Source of the DNA: Sanguibacter inulinus
GTDB taxonomy: Bacteria; Actinomycetota; Actinomycetes; Actinomycetales; Cellulomonadaceae
DNA length: 64,000 bases
Direction: 5' to 3'
Assembly: GCF_013415325.1 (NCBI RefSeq)
Contig: NZ_JACBYE010000011.1
Location: forward strand, 1-64,000
This document shows, piece after piece, positions 46,716 through 57,114 of this stretch. The number at the start of each line of letters is the position of its first letter. The stretch's first letter is position 1. Below the pieces are notes generated by a model. The model was not told where the DNA came from, searched no databases, and worked only from the letters and a program-made list of their open reading frames with translations. The translations under genes and the position numbers were made by a program.

Positions 46716-47273
46716 GTGATCGACGACACCCTCCTCGAGGCTGAGGACAAGATGGACAAGGCGATCGAGGTCGCCAAGAACGGCTTCGCGAGCATCCGGA
46801 CGGGGCGCGCGAACTCCGCGATGTTCTCGCGGATCACCGTCGAGTACTACGGCGCCCAGACTCCGCTCCAGCAGCTCGCCTCGTTCAACACCCCTGAGGC
46901 GCGCACCATCCTCGTGGTGCCCTTCGACAAGACGGCGCTGCCGGCCATCGAGCGCGCGCTCCGCGACTCCGACCTCGGCGTCAACCCGAGCAACGACGGC
47001 AACGTCATCCGGATCGTCCTCCCGGTCCTGACGGCCGAGCGTCGCAAGGAGTACGTCAAGCTTGCCAAGACCCAGGCAGAAGATGCCCGCGTCTCGGTGC
47101 GCGCTGTCCGTCGCAAGGCCAAGGACACGCTCGACAAGCTCGTCAAGGACGGCGACGCGGGCGAGGACGAGGGCGTGCGCGCGGAGAAGGAGCTCGAGGC
47201 GATCACCAAGCGTCACGTCGACATCGTCGACGCGCTCCTCGCCTCCAAGGAAGCTGAGCTGCTCGAAGTCTGA
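46716..47273 (+). CDS. frr: Ribosome recycling factor
   Basis: Splits post-termination ribosomes with EF-G. 185 residues: [64 protein letters not shown] and the C-terminal long helix. GTG start with AAGGAG at 46705-46710. The stop overlaps the cdsA ATG by one base. Confidence 0.97.
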   Translation: MIDDTLLEAEDKMDKAIEVAKNGFASIRTGRANSAMFSRITVEYYGAQTPLQQLASFNTPEARTILVVPFDKTALPAIERALRDSDLGVNPSNDGNVIRIVLPVLTAERRKEYVKLAKTQAEDARVSVRAVRRKAKDTLDKLVKDGDAGEDEGVRAEKELEAITKRHVDIVDALLASKEAELLEV

Positions 47274-48127
47274 TGGTCGACTCTCCACTCTCCGACGCCG
47301 TCGTGCGCGCACCGCGCACAGGTCGCAACCTCCCGGTCGCGATCGGAGTCGGCGTCGGCCTGCTCCTCGTCGTCTTCGGGTCGCTGTTCATCCGCAAAGA
47401 GGTCTTCATCGTCTTCGCGCTGGTCGCGATCGGCGCAGCGCTCTGGGAGCTCTCCCACGCCTTCGGACGACGCGGGATCCACATCCCGCTGCTCCCGCTG
47501 TGGGTCGGGTCTGCGGGGATGCTCGTCTCGACCTACAGGGCGGGGTCCGAGGCCCTCATGGTCTCGTTCGTCCTCACGGCGGCGGGCCTGGTCGTGTGGC
47601 GCGTGGTCGACGGCGGGGGGACCGGAGCCGTGCGGGACGCGGCTGCGGGGATCTTCGCAGCGACCTACCTCCCGCTCATGGGCGGCTTCGTCATGCTCAT
47701 GCTCGCAGCGGACGACGGGCACTGGCAGGTGCTCGTGTTCATCTTGCTCGCGGTCGCGAACGACGTGGGCGGCTTCGTGGCGGGTGTGCTCTTCGGCAAG
47801 CACCCGTTGGCGCCGTCGGTCAGTCCCAAGAAGAGCTGGGAAGGGCTCGCGGGGTCCTTCGTCCTCGCGATGGCGGTCGGTCTCGTGGGTGCGGTGCTGC
47901 TGCTCGACCACAACCCCGTCATCGGTCTGGCGCTCGGTCTGCTGACACCTCTGACCGCGACGCTCGGAGACCTCGCCGAGTCGATGATCAAGCGCGACCT
48001 AGAATTGAAGGACATGGGTTCGCTGCTCCCAGGGCACGGGGGAGTGCTCGACAGGCTCGACTCGATGCTCCTCACGGCACCCTTCGTCTACCTGCTGCTC
48101 TCCGTAGGGCCTGAGCTCGCCGCCTGA
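47273..48127 (+). CDS. cdsA: Phosphatidate cytidylyltransferase
   Basis: Membrane enzyme that makes CDP-diacylglycerol for phospholipid synthesis. 284 residues, about eight membrane helices. The signature is near the end: [34 protein letters not shown], preceded by [12 protein letters not shown]. It begins at the frr stop; frr-cdsA coupling is conserved. Confidence 0.95.
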   Translation: MVDSPLSDAVVRAPRTGRNLPVAIGVGVGLLLVVFGSLFIRKEVFIVFALVAIGAALWELSHAFGRRGIHIPLLPLWVGSAGMLVSTYRAGSEALMVSFVLTAAGLVVWRVVDGGGTGAVRDAAAGIFAATYLPLMGGFVMLMLAADDGHWQVLVFILLAVANDVGGFVAGVLFGKHPLAPSVSPKKSWEGLAGSFVLAMAVGLVGAVLLLDHNPVIGLALGLLTPLTATLGDLAESMIKRDLELKDMGSLLPGHGGVLDRLDSMLLTAPFVYLLLSVGPELAA

Positions 48128-48180
48128 CGACAGGTGACGGCCTGCCGGAACCACGGCAGACTGGACGTGGCGCTCGCGCC

Positions 48181-48294
48181 GTGGCTCCGCACCACCGGCA
48201 CGGCAGCAGCACCCGCACGACCGCACGACCCGCACACGCACGACCTGCACTGCAGCACCACCTGCGCGACCGCACCACTCATCACCAACCGACT
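48181..48294 (+). promoter_or_regulatory. C-rich, G-poor leader upstream of rlmN (rut-like)
   Basis: About 110 bases are dominated by C and A (many CACC, CGCAC and CACGAC steps), low in G and without strong hairpins. This is the composition of Rho loading sites. It could end cdsA transcripts or regulate rlmN. Inference from composition only. Confidence 0.35.
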
Positions 48295-48306
48295 GGATCT
48301 GTGACC

Positions 48307-49488
48307 ATGGCTGTTCAACGCTCAACCACCGAGCGCCCGACCGGACTGAGCGCAGCCCAGCAGGCTGGCCTCAAGACCCCGCTGACGCTCCAGATGGCCG
48401 CCCCGCCCCGCCGCGGGAAGCCCCCGCGCCACTTCGCCGACCTCTCGCCCGAGGAGCGCGTCGCCGCCGTGACCGAGCTCGGCGAGAAGCCGTTCCGCGC
48501 CAAGCAGCTCGCGACGCACTACTTCTCGCACCTCACGGCCGACCCCCAGGACATGACCGACCTGCCGGCCGGGAGCCGTGACGTCCTCACCGACGCGCTG
48601 TTCCCGCCGCTGCTCACCAAGGTCCGCACGATGGAGGCCGACGGCGGCACGACCGTCAAGACCCTGTGGCACCTCTACGACCAGGTCAAGGTCGAGTCGG
48701 TACTCATGCGGTACACGAGCCGCACCACGCTGTGCGTATCGAGCCAGGCGGGCTGCGGCATGGCCTGCCCGTTCTGCGCGACAGGCCAGCTCGGACTGAC
48801 CCGCAACCTCTCGACAGCCGAGATCGTCGAGCAGATCCGCCAGGCCGCCAAGTCGCTCGCCGACGGCGAGATCCCCGGTGGCCCGACCCGCCTGAACAAC
48901 CTCGTGTTCATGGGGATGGGTGAGCCGCTCGCGAACTACAAGGCTGTCATCGGCACAGTCCGCCAGGCTGTGGCTCCTGCCCCTGACGGTCTCGGCATGT
49001 CCGCGCGCAACATCACCGTCTCGACTGTGGGCCTGGTCCCGGCGATGAACAAGCTCGCCAAGGAGGGCATCCCGGTCACGCTCGCGCTGTCGCTGCACGC
49101 CCCGGACGACGAGCTCCGCAGCGACCTCGTCCCGATCAACACCCGCTGGTCCGTCGACGAGGTCCTCGACGCCGCACGCGGCTACTTCGACGCGACAGGT
49201 CGCCGCGTGAGCATCGAGTACGCGCTCATCAAGGACATGAACGACCACGCCTGGCGCGCCGACCTGCTCGGCGAGAAGCTCACGGCCCGCGGCCAGGGCT
49301 GGGTGCACGTCAACCCGATCCCGCTCAACCCGACCCCGGGCTCGATCTGGACCGCGAGCGAGCAGCACGTCGAGGACGAGTTCGTCGCGCGCCTGCGCGG
49401 TCACGGCATCCCGACCACCATCCGTGACACCCGGGGAAGTGACATCGACGGCGCCTGTGGGCAGCTCGCAGCGGAGGAGTCAGCATGA
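48307..49488 (+). CDS. rlmN: Dual-specificity 23S rRNA/tRNA adenine-C2 methyltransferase RlmN
   Basis: Radical SAM enzyme that methylates A2503 of 23S rRNA and A37 of some tRNAs. [23 protein letters not shown] holds the CxxxCxxC cluster motif; [22 protein letters not shown] and [12 protein letters not shown] follow, with the methyl-carrier cysteine near the end in GACGQL. 393 residues from the ATG at 48307; the extra codons before it read the C-rich leader. The stop overlaps the DivIVA-like gene. Confidence 0.93.
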   Translation: MAVQRSTTERPTGLSAAQQAGLKTPLTLQMAAPPRRGKPPRHFADLSPEERVAAVTELGEKPFRAKQLATHYFSHLTADPQDMTDLPAGSRDVLTDALFPPLLTKVRTMEADGGTTVKTLWHLYDQVKVESVLMRYTSRTTLCVSSQAGCGMACPFCATGQLGLTRNLSTAEIVEQIRQAAKSLADGEIPGGPTRLNNLVFMGMGEPLANYKAVIGTVRQAVAPAPDGLGMSARNITVSTVGLVPAMNKLAKEGIPVTLALSLHAPDDELRSDLVPINTRWSVDEVLDAARGYFDATGRRVSIEYALIKDMNDHAWRADLLGEKLTARGQGWVHVNPIPLNPTPGSIWTASEQHVEDEFVARLRGHGIPTTIRDTRGSDIDGACGQLAAEESA

Positions 49489-50036
49489 CGAAGATGTTCT
49501 CGACGGTCTCTCGGTTCAAGCTCGGCTACGAGCAGGAGGACGTCGACGAGTTCTTCGACCACGCCCGTGCCGTCTACGAGGGCGAGAGCGACGAGGACCT
49601 CACCAGCCGCGAGATCCGGTCGGCTGGTTTTGACCTGGCACGCGGCGGCTACGACACCGACGAGGTCGACGCCGCCCTCGACAGGCTCGAGAGCGCCTTC
49701 GTCGCCCGGGCGCGCCAGGAGGTCCTGGTGACCCGCGGGTCAGCCGGCTGGATGGAGGACCTCGCCGAGAGCGCCAGGTCGCTCTACGGCCGTCTCGGGC
49801 GCCCGGACGGCGAGCGCTTCGATCCTGCCCGCCGGGGCGAGCCCGCCTACGACCGCGACGACGTCGACGAGCTCTGCGACCGCCTCGTCGAGTACTTCGA
49901 CAAGACGGAGCCGATCACGGCCGACGAGATCCGCCGCGCCAGGTTCCGCCGCCGCACCGGCAAGCGCGGTTACGCCGAGGCCCCCGTCGACGCCTTCTTC
50001 TCTCGCGCTGTCGAGGTGCTGCTCGGTGTCGAGTGA
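49485..50036 (+). CDS. DivIVA-repeat protein
   Basis: 183 residues with four short units of the DivIVA N-terminal type: [56 protein letters not shown] and [20 protein letters not shown]. There is no long coiled coil, unlike true DivIVA/Wag31. It may bind curved membrane or act as an accessory of division. The gene overlaps rlmN by 4 bp and dxr by 11 bp, so expression is tied to both. Confidence 0.8.
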   Translation: MTKMFSTVSRFKLGYEQEDVDEFFDHARAVYEGESDEDLTSREIRSAGFDLARGGYDTDEVDAALDRLESAFVARARQEVLVTRGSAGWMEDLAESARSLYGRLGRPDGERFDPARRGEPAYDRDDVDELCDRLVEYFDKTEPITADEIRRARFRRRTGKRGYAEAPVDAFFSRAVEVLLGVE

Positions 50037-51219
50037 CGTGCGCACAGTCGCCCTCCTCGGGTCGACAGGCTCGATCGGCACGCAGGCCGTCGACGTCATC
50101 TCACGGCACCGCGACAGGTACCGCGTCACGGCGCTGACAGCTGGGGGAGGACAGCCGGAGCTGCTCGCCCAGCAGGCTCTCGACCTCGGTGTCGAGGTCG
50201 TCGCCGTCTCCGACGAGGGAGCGGTGCCTGCGCTCCGCGAGCACCTGGACCGGCTGTCCGCCGGTCGGCCCGGCGGTGCCTCGCAGGTCGAGATCCTCTC
50301 CGGCCCCGACGCGGCCTCGACCGTGGCCGGCTCGGGAGCCGACGTCGTGCTCAACGGCATCACCGGCTCGGTGGGCCTCGGTCCGACGCTCGCCGCGCTG
50401 AGCTCCGGCTCGACCCTGGCGCTGGCGAACAAGGAGTCCCTCGTCGTGGGTGGTCCGCTGGTCCGTGCCGCACGGGTGCGTCCCGACCAGATCGTCCCTG
50501 TGGACTCCGAGCACTCGGCGATGGCCCAGAGCCTGCGCTCCGGCTCCCACCACGAGGTCCGCAGGCTGATCCTCACGGCCTCCGGCGGACCCTTCCGCGG
50601 GTGGCACCGGGACGACGTCAAGGCGGTCTCGGTCGACCAGGCGCTCGCGCACCCGACGTGGTCGATGGGACCCGTCGTCACGATTAACTCGGCGACACTC
50701 ATGAACAAGGGGCTCGAGCTCATCGAGGCCCACCTGCTCTTCGACGTCGCCGTCGAGGACATCACCGTGGTCGTCCACCCGCAGTCTGTCGTGCACTCGA
50801 TGGTCGAGTTCCGCGACGGATCGACCATCGCGCAGGCCTCCCCGCCCGACATGCGTCTCCCGATCGCCCTGGGCCTCAGCTGGCCCGAACGCCTCGACGA
50901 CGTCGCGACACCCTGCGACTGGTCGAGCCCTGTCGCGTGGACCTTCGAGCCGCTCGACGAGACGCTCTTCGGTGCTGTCCGGCTCGCCCGCCAGGTGGCT
51001 GCCGCTGGAGCGACGCACCCCGCGGTGTTCAACGCTGCGAACGAGGAGTGCGTCGCGGCCTTCCTCGGCGGTCGCATCGGCTTCCTCGAGATCGTCGAGA
51101 CCGTCGAGCGTGTCGTCGGCGAGCACCAGGCCGACGGGGGTGAGCTCTCCCTCGACGACGTCCTGTCGGCCGAGGCGTGGGCACGCGGCCGCGCACGCGA
51201 GGTCCTCGCGGAACGCTGA
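50026..51219 (+). CDS. dxr: 1-deoxy-D-xylulose-5-phosphate reductoisomerase
   Basis: Second enzyme of the MEP isoprenoid pathway, NADPH-dependent. TVALLGSTGSIGTQAVDVI is the nucleotide loop; LALANKESLVVGG, PVDSEHSAMAQSL, LTASGGPFRGW and the metal/substrate loop HPTWSMGPVVTINSATLMNKGLELIEAHLLF follow. 397 residues. GTG at 50026 has GAGGTG at 50012-50017; GTG at 50038 is an alternative. ispG, another MEP gene, follows after rseP. Confidence 0.95.
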   Translation: MSSDVRTVALLGSTGSIGTQAVDVISRHRDRYRVTALTAGGGQPELLAQQALDLGVEVVAVSDEGAVPALREHLDRLSAGRPGGASQVEILSGPDAASTVAGSGADVVLNGITGSVGLGPTLAALSSGSTLALANKESLVVGGPLVRAARVRPDQIVPVDSEHSAMAQSLRSGSHHEVRRLILTASGGPFRGWHRDDVKAVSVDQALAHPTWSMGPVVTINSATLMNKGLELIEAHLLFDVAVEDITVVVHPQSVVHSMVEFRDGSTIAQASPPDMRLPIALGLSWPERLDDVATPCDWSSPVAWTFEPLDETLFGAVRLARQVAAAGATHPAVFNAANEECVAAFLGGRIGFLEIVETVERVVGEHQADGGELSLDDVLSAEAWARGRAREVLAER

Positions 51220-51521
51220 GCGACCGAGAGCTCCGTGCGGGCCCGCCGGCAGGTGGTCGCAGATGTCTGGGTACTGAGCCCCTGTCCTTGAGTGGACGGG
51301 AACCGGTGGCCTGCGCGCACGCCCGGGCGGCACCGGGTCTCGGCCTGGCTCTCGACGTGCAGGCCGCTCCCAGGTGACCGGGTGATCATGGCGGCCGGAC
51401 CACGCATGCCGCACCGAGACCGCGACGGTGCGCGCGGTACCCTTCCACGAGCGCCGCACGCACGCAGCACTGCGTGACCGCGCCGCACGTACAGCACAGA
51501 GCCGATCCGTCAGGAGTCCAG

Positions 51522-52838
51522 ATGTCCTACCTCGTGGGCGTGCTCGTCATCCTCGGCGGGCTGCTCGTCTCGATCGCCCTGCACGAGGTCGGTCACATGG
51601 TCCCGGCCAAGAAGTTCGGCGTCAGGGTCAGCCAGTACATGGTCGGCTTCGGTCCGACGCTGTGGTCACGGACCCGGGGTGAGACCGAGTACGGCCTCAA
51701 GGCCATCCCGCTGGGCGGCTACGTCAGGCTCGTCGGCATGTACCCGCCGGGAGACCCGCGGGCCGAGCGCAAGACCGGACGCATCGCCGAGCTGATCCAG
51801 TCCGCCCGCGACGCGAGCACCGAGGAGATCGTGCCGGGGGAGGAGCACCGCGCCTTCTACAACCTCTCGGCTCCCAAGAAGCTGGTCGTCATGCTCGGCG
51901 GTCCCTTCATGAACCTCGTGATCGCCGCCGTGCTCTTCACAGCCGTGGTCGTCGGCTTCGGCACCTTCGGGCCGACCACCACCCTCGCCTCGGTCTCGCA
52001 GTGCGTGCTGCCCGTCGGTGCCCCGAGCGACGCAGAGTGCACAGAAGGCTCCGAGCTCGCCCCCGCTGCCGCAGCAGGCCTGCTCCCGGGCGACACGATC
52101 GTCGAGTTCGGCGGGCAGGCCACGACAGACTGGGACGAGCTCGCCGCGCTCATCAGCGCCGCAGGAGGCACCCCGACCGACGTCGTGGTCGAGCGTGACG
52201 GCCAGCGTGTCGAGTCCGTCGTGACCCCCGTGGTCGCGGACCGTCCCGTGCTCGACGAGTCGGGAGCCCCGGTGCTCGGCAGCGACGGCGAGCCGCAGAC
52301 GCGCAGCGTCGGGTTCCTGGGGATCGGCCCGACGCAGGGCCTGCAGCCCGAGTCGGTCACCGTGGTCCCGGGGATGCTGGCCGACAGGCTCGTGCAGACC
52401 GCCCAGGTGATCGTCACGCTGCCGGCGCGGATGGTCGACATCGCCCAGGTGGCTCTCGGTCTCGAGGAACGCGACCCGACCTCGGTCGTCGGCCCTGTCG
52501 GCGTGGGGCGTTTTGCGGGCGAGATCGCCTCGGCCCAGATCGACGGCTACGACACGGCGCTGCGCACGGCCGACCTGCTGATGATGGTCGCCGGGCTCAA
52601 CATCGCGCTCTTCGCCTTCAACCTCGTCCCGCTGCTGCCCCTCGACGGCGGTCACGTCGTCGGCGCGCTCTACGAGGGCGCCCGACGACAGGTGGCCAAG
52701 GTGCGCGGGAGGCCTCGTCCCGCGCCTGCAGACACCGCCCGCATGATGCCCCTCGCCTACGGCGTCTTCGTCGTCATGGCGGCGATGGGCGCGATCATCG
52801 CGTACGTCGACATCGTCAGGCCCGTCCAGCTCATGTGA
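51522..52838 (+). CDS. rseP: Site-2 protease RseP-like (M50B)
   Basis: Intramembrane zinc metalloprotease. The first helix contains the HExxH motif in [52 protein letters not shown] is the family block. A PDZ domain spans about residues 165-260. The second metal site is [19 protein letters not shown]. 438 residues. ATG at 51522 with CAGGAG at 51511-51516. It may release anti-sigma factors. The 302-bp gap before it shows no gene or clear structure. Confidence 0.94.
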   Translation: MSYLVGVLVILGGLLVSIALHEVGHMVPAKKFGVRVSQYMVGFGPTLWSRTRGETEYGLKAIPLGGYVRLVGMYPPGDPRAERKTGRIAELIQSARDASTEEIVPGEEHRAFYNLSAPKKLVVMLGGPFMNLVIAAVLFTAVVVGFGTFGPTTTLASVSQCVLPVGAPSDAECTEGSELAPAAAAGLLPGDTIVEFGGQATTDWDELAALISAAGGTPTDVVVERDGQRVESVVTPVVADRPVLDESGAPVLGSDGEPQTRSVGFLGIGPTQGLQPESVTVVPGMLADRLVQTAQVIVTLPARMVDIAQVALGLEERDPTSVVGPVGVGRFAGEIASAQIDGYDTALRTADLLMMVAGLNIALFAFNLVPLLPLDGGHVVGALYEGARRQVAKVRGRPRPAPADTARMMPLAYGVFVVMAAMGAIIAYVDIVRPVQLM

Positions 52839-52920
52839 GGTGTTCGTACGACCGTGTGATATCGGACGAACATCCGTCGCCCGGGTGTCCTGGACGGGCG
52901 CGACGGGGGATACTGGGGAG

Positions 52921-54078
52921 GTGAGCCTCCCGATCAGCCTTGGTATGCCAGAAGCGCCTCCGCCCGTCCTCGCTCCGCGACGACCCACCCGCAAGATCAA
53001 GGTGGGCAAGGTTGACGTAGGGGGCGACGCCCCGGTGAGCGTCCAGTCCATGTGCACCACGCCGACGACAGACATCAACGCGACCCTCCAGCAGATCGCC
53101 GAGCTGACAGCGTCGGGCTGCGACATCGTCCGTGTCGCCGTGCCGAGCCAGGACGATGCGCTCGCCCTCCCGGCGATCGCGAAGAAGTCGCAGATCCCCG
53201 TGATCGCCGACATCCACTTCCAGCCGAAGTACGTCTACGCGGCCATCGACGCCGGGTGCGCGGCTGTCCGCGTGAACCCGGGCAACATCCGCAAGTTCGA
53301 CGACCAGGTCAAGCAGATCGCGAACGCGGCGCGCGACGCGGGCGTCTCGATCCGCATCGGCGTCAACGCCGGGTCGCTCGACCCCCGCATCATGGCCAAG
53401 TACGGCAAGGCGACGCCCGAGGCGCTCGTCGAGTCGGCCATGTGGGAGGCGTCGCTCTTCGAGGAGCACGACTTCCACGACTTCAAGATCTCGGTCAAGC
53501 ACAACGACCCCGTCGTGATGGTGCGTGCCTACGAGCTGCTCTCGCAGGCTGGCGACTGGCCGCTGCACCTCGGCGTCACCGAGGCCGGCCCGGCGTTCCA
53601 AGGCACCATCAAGTCCGCGACGGCCTTCGGCGCGCTGCTCTCGCAGGGGATCGGCGACACGATCCGTGTCTCTCTCTCCGCACCGCCTGTCGAAGAGGTC
53701 AAGGTCGGGATCCAGATCCTCCAGTCCCTCAACCTGCGCCCCCGCAAGCTCGAGATCGTCTCGTGCCCGTCGTGCGGTCGCGCGCAGGTCGACGTCTACA
53801 CGCTGGCCGAGAAGGTGACCGCCGGCCTCGAGGGCATGGAGGTCCCGCTCCGCGTCGCGGTCATGGGCTGCGTCGTCAACGGACCCGGCGAGGCCCGCGA
53901 GGCCGACCTCGGTGTCGCCTCGGGCAACGGCAAGGGCCAGATCTTCGTCAAGGGAGAGGTCGTCAAGACCGTCCCCGAGGCGCTGATCGTCGAGACCCTC
54001 ATCGAAGAGGCCATGCGGATCGCCGAGACCATGGAGCGTCCCGCCGAGGGCGGCGCCCCGGTGGTCTCGGTCGGCTGA
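52921..54078 (+). CDS. ispG: 4-hydroxy-3-methylbut-2-enyl-diphosphate synthase (flavodoxin) IspG
   Basis: 4Fe-4S enzyme of the MEP pathway. [36 protein letters not shown] and [14 protein letters not shown] form the TIM barrel; cluster cysteines lie in [14 protein letters not shown] and [14 protein letters not shown]. 385 residues from the GTG at 52921, six nt after GATACT at 52909-52914, so probably leaderless. An open extension to 52840 overlaps the promoter and lacks homology. Confidence 0.94.
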   Translation: MSLPISLGMPEAPPPVLAPRRPTRKIKVGKVDVGGDAPVSVQSMCTTPTTDINATLQQIAELTASGCDIVRVAVPSQDDALALPAIAKKSQIPVIADIHFQPKYVYAAIDAGCAAVRVNPGNIRKFDDQVKQIANAARDAGVSIRIGVNAGSLDPRIMAKYGKATPEALVESAMWEASLFEEHDFHDFKISVKHNDPVVMVRAYELLSQAGDWPLHLGVTEAGPAFQGTIKSATAFGALLSQGIGDTIRVSLSAPPVEEVKVGIQILQSLNLRPRKLEIVSCPSCGRAQVDVYTLAEKVTAGLEGMEVPLRVAVMGCVVNGPGEAREADLGVASGNGKGQIFVKGEVVKTVPEALIVETLIEEAMRIAETMERPAEGGAPVVSVG

Positions 54079-54137
54079 CACCCAGCACGAAGCCCGGGGA
54101 CGCGCGCCGCGCGCGGCCCGGCCCGGAGGAGGTCGCG

Positions 54138-55022
54138 TTGACAGCTGTGAGGACTCACCGACCTGCTCCGGGTCTCCCGCTCGTCCGTGAGCTCGGCGAC
54201 GTCGACCTCCCCGAGCTCGCGGCGCTCTGCGCCGTCGACCCTGTCGCCTCCGTCCTGGCGGCGACCCGGGTCGAGACCGCGCTGGTCAGCGGGCTCGCCC
54301 GGACAGGGGGCAAGGCGTGGGGGTTCCCGGCCGAGGGCCCGATCACGGCGGCCTGCTGGTCCGGGGCGAACCTCGTCCCGGTGGTCCCCGAACCGAGCGC
54401 CGAGGTGCTGGACGCCTTCGCCGCGCAGGCCCGCGCCCAGGGCCGCCGATGCTCCTCGATCGTCGGGCCAGCCGTCGCGGCTCTCGGCCTGTGGCGGCGT
54501 CTCGAGGACTACTGGGGTCCCGCCCGGTCGGTGCGCACCGAGCAGCCGTCCATGGTGATCCAGGGCCCTCCGCTCGTCGAGCCCGACCCCGACGTCCGCA
54601 GGTCCGTCGCCGCAGACCTCCCCGACCTCCTGCCGGCCTGCGTGCGGATGTTCGAGGAAGAGGTCGGCTACTCGCCCATGACCTATTCCGGACGCGCCTA
54701 CGAAGAGCGCGTCTCGATGCTCGTCGCCGAGCGCCGCTCGTTCCTCTCGCGGACCGCAGAGCCTGACGGCCGGATCGTCTTCAAGGCCGAGATCGGTGCG
54801 CTGACCCGTGACGTCGCGCAGATCCAGGGCGTGTGGGTCGACCCTCTCGACCGTGGTACCGGCCGGGCGGCGCCCGGGATGGCTGCCGTGGTCCAGTCGA
54901 CGCTCGCCGACTCTGCGCGGCTGGTGTCGCTCTACGTCAACAGCTTCAACGAGCGCGCCCTCGCCACGTACCGCCGCGTCGGCTTCGAGCAGGTCGGCAC
55001 CTACGCGACCGTGCTGTTCTAG
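54138..55022 (+). CDS. GNAT-family acetyltransferase with DUF4081 N-terminus
   Basis: 294 residues. The N-terminal half (LGDVDLPELAALCAVDPVASVLAATRVE) matches the DUF4081 module; the C-terminal half is a GNAT fold with EVGYSPMTYSGRAYEERV, IQGVWVDPLDRGTGRA (acetyl-CoA loop, modified) and LYVNSFNERALATYRRVGFEQVGTY. The substrate is unknown. I chose the TTG at 54138 because AGGAGG lies 5 nt upstream; GTG at 54147 is the alternative. It usually follows ispG in actinobacteria. Confidence 0.87.
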   Translation: MTAVRTHRPAPGLPLVRELGDVDLPELAALCAVDPVASVLAATRVETALVSGLARTGGKAWGFPAEGPITAACWSGANLVPVVPEPSAEVLDAFAAQARAQGRRCSSIVGPAVAALGLWRRLEDYWGPARSVRTEQPSMVIQGPPLVEPDPDVRRSVAADLPDLLPACVRMFEEEVGYSPMTYSGRAYEERVSMLVAERRSFLSRTAEPDGRIVFKAEIGALTRDVAQIQGVWVDPLDRGTGRAAPGMAAVVQSTLADSARLVSLYVNSFNERALATYRRVGFEQVGTYATVLF

Positions 55023-55074
55023 CCCGTCACCAGCCGGGCTGGACTGGGCACCGTCCACAGGGCCGAGAAAGATG

Positions 55075-55104
55075 TTCAGACCTGTCGCGTGCACGCACTA
55101 GGCT
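55075..55104 (+). promoter_or_regulatory. proS promoter (leaderless)
   Basis: -35 TTCAGA (55075-55080), 18-nt spacer, -10 TAGGCT (55099-55104), six nt before the proS ATG. Confidence 0.6.
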
Positions 55105-55110
55105 CGTGGC

Positions 55111-56886
55111 ATGCTGCTCCGCCTGTCGAACCTGTTCGTCCGTACCCTCCGTGAGGACCCGGCTGACGCCGAGGTCGCCAGCCACCGCCTGCTCGTGCGC
55201 GCTGGCTACATCCGCCGTGCCGCGCCAGGCATCTACACCTGGCTGCCGCTCGGGCTGCGCGTCCTGGCGAAGGTCGAGGCCGTGGTCCGTGAGGAGATGC
55301 AGGCCGTCGGCGCCCAGGAGGTGCACTTCCCGGCGCTGCTGCCGCGCGAGCCCTACGAGGCGACGAACCGCTGGACCGAGTACGGACCCAACCTCTTCCG
55401 TCTCAAGGATCGTCGCGACAACGACTACCTGCTGGCCCCCACCCACGAGGAGATGTTCACGCTCCTCGTCAAGGACCTGTACTCCTCGTACAAGGACCTC
55501 CCGGTCACGCTGTTCCAGGTCCAGACCAAGTACCGCGACGAGGCTCGCCCCCGCGCGGGTCTGATCCGTGGTCGCGAGTTCGTCATGAAGGACGCGTACT
55601 CCTTCGACATCGACGACGCGGGCCTCGAGGCGTCCTACCTCGCCCAGCGCGGTGCCTACGAGCGCATCTTCACGCGTCTGGGTCTCGAGTACGTCATCGT
55701 CGCCGCCACGTCGGGCGCCATGGGCGGCTCGCGCAGCGAAGAGTTCCTGCACCCGACAGCGATCGGTGAAGACACCTTCGTCCGCTCGCCCGGAGGCTAC
55801 GCAGCCAACGTCGAGGCCGTCACGACGACAGCCCCCGCCGAGATCGACGCCACCGGAGCCCCGGCGGCCCACGTCGAGGCGACCCCTGACACCCCGACCA
55901 TCGAGTCTCTCGTCGCGCTCGCCAACGCCGAGCACCCGCGTGCTGACGGTCGCGAGTGGACCGCCGCGGACACCCTGAAGAACGTGGTGCTCTCTGTCGT
56001 CCACCCGGACGGGACGCGTGAGCTCCTCGTCGTCGGGCTCCCCGGCGACCGCGAGGTCGACCTCAAGCGTCTCGAGGCAGCGCTCGCCCCGGCCGAGGCC
56101 GAGCCCGCCGGTGACGGCGACTTCGCCAAGAACCCTGTGCTCGTCAAGGGCTACATCGGCCCGCAGGTCCTCGGTCGCGCGCACACGGGCGACGACACCG
56201 CGATCCGCTATCTCGTCGACCCGCGGGTCGTCACGGGCTCGAGCTGGATCACCGGGGCGAACGAGCCGGGCAAGCACGTCTTCGACCTCGTCGCCGGGCG
56301 CGACTTCGTCGCCGACGGCACCATCGAGTGCGCCGAGGTCAAGGCTGGCGACCCCGCACCGGACGGCTCGGGCCCGCTCGAGCTCGCCCGCGGCATCGAG
56401 ATCGGTCACATCTTCCAGCTCGGCCGCAAGTACGCCGACGCGCTCGGACTCAAGGTCCTCGACGTCAACGGCAAGCAGGTCACCGTGACGATGGGCTCCT
56501 ACGGCATCGGCGTCACGCGCGCCCTCGCCGCGCTGGCCGAGGCGAACCACGACGAGAAGGGCCTCGCCTGGCCCGCTCACGTGGCTCCGGCGCACGTGCA
56601 CGTCGTCGCGACAGGCAAGGACCCGGCGGTCTTCGAGGCCGCCGAGACCATCGCCCAGGCCCTGTCCGCGCAGCGTGTCGAGGTGCTCTACGACGATCGT
56701 CCCAAGGTGTCGCCCGGTGTGAAGTTCGCCGACGCCGAGCTCTTGGGTGTCCCGCTCGTCGTGGTCGTGGGCCGCGGGCTGGCCGACGGTGTCGTCGAGG
56801 TCCGTCCGCGCGTCGGCGGCGAGGCCGTCTCCGTGCCGGTCGCCGAGGCGCCCGAGCGCATCATCGCGATGGTCGAGGCGCTCTGA
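55111..56886 (+). CDS. proS: Prolyl-tRNA synthetase (bacterial type with editing insert)
   Basis: Class II synthetase of 591 residues. Motif 1 is near [25 protein letters not shown], motif 2 [28 protein letters not shown], motif 3 [14 protein letters not shown]. The region between motifs 2 and 3 (about 225-405) is the INS editing domain that removes mis-charged alanine. The C-terminal anticodon-binding domain ends the chain. ATG at 55111 with a promoter positioned for a leaderless mRNA. Confidence 0.96.
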   Translation: MLLRLSNLFVRTLREDPADAEVASHRLLVRAGYIRRAAPGIYTWLPLGLRVLAKVEAVVREEMQAVGAQEVHFPALLPREPYEATNRWTEYGPNLFRLKDRRDNDYLLAPTHEEMFTLLVKDLYSSYKDLPVTLFQVQTKYRDEARPRAGLIRGREFVMKDAYSFDIDDAGLEASYLAQRGAYERIFTRLGLEYVIVAATSGAMGGSRSEEFLHPTAIGEDTFVRSPGGYAANVEAVTTTAPAEIDATGAPAAHVEATPDTPTIESLVALANAEHPRADGREWTAADTLKNVVLSVVHPDGTRELLVVGLPGDREVDLKRLEAALAPAEAEPAGDGDFAKNPVLVKGYIGPQVLGRAHTGDDTAIRYLVDPRVVTGSSWITGANEPGKHVFDLVAGRDFVADGTIECAEVKAGDPAPDGSGPLELARGIEIGHIFQLGRKYADALGLKVLDVNGKQVTVTMGSYGIGVTRALAALAEANHDEKGLAWPAHVAPAHVHVVATGKDPAVFEAAETIAQALSAQRVEVLYDDRPKVSPGVKFADAELLGVPLVVVVGRGLADGVVEVRPRVGGEAVSVPVAEAPERIIAMVEAL

Positions 56887-56923
56887 CCAGTCGGAGGGCT
56901 CCGCTCCCACACGCCTGAGCACA

Positions 56924-56964
56924 CGAGAGGCCGGTCATGTCGTGACGACATGGCCGGCCTCTCG
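56924..56964 (+). terminator. Hairpin terminator after proS
   Basis: 19-bp stem (56924-56942 and 56946-56964), one G-T wobble, 3-nt loop. Lies between converging proS and the DUF4439 gene. Confidence 0.88.
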
Positions 56965-56979
56965 CGCGTGGTCCTCGCG

Positions 56980-57110
56980 GTGCGTCCGCTCTCGCGGGTG
57001 GATCGAAGTGCCTTCGCTCTCGGGACTGAGGTGCGTTCGCTCTCGTGCGTGGCCTTGCAGCGCGTTCCCTGTCGTGCGTGGCACCGGAGTGCCCTCCGGT
57101 GACCTGCGGC
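56980..57110 (+). repeat. Degenerate tandem repeat, about 29 bp
   Basis: Units begin at 56980, 57008, 57031, 57060 and 57089 (spacings 28, 23, 29, 29) around GTGCGTTCGCTCTCGTGCGTGG. It ends next to the DUF4439 stop. Confidence 0.6.
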
Positions 57111-57114
57111 CGCT

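Noticed and set aside
52841-52872. TGTTCGT / ACGAACA inverted repeat before ispG as an SOS (LexA) box
   Set aside because: The half-sites are in the wrong orientation and 18 nt apart; actinobacterial LexA sites are CGAAC-N4-GTTCG.
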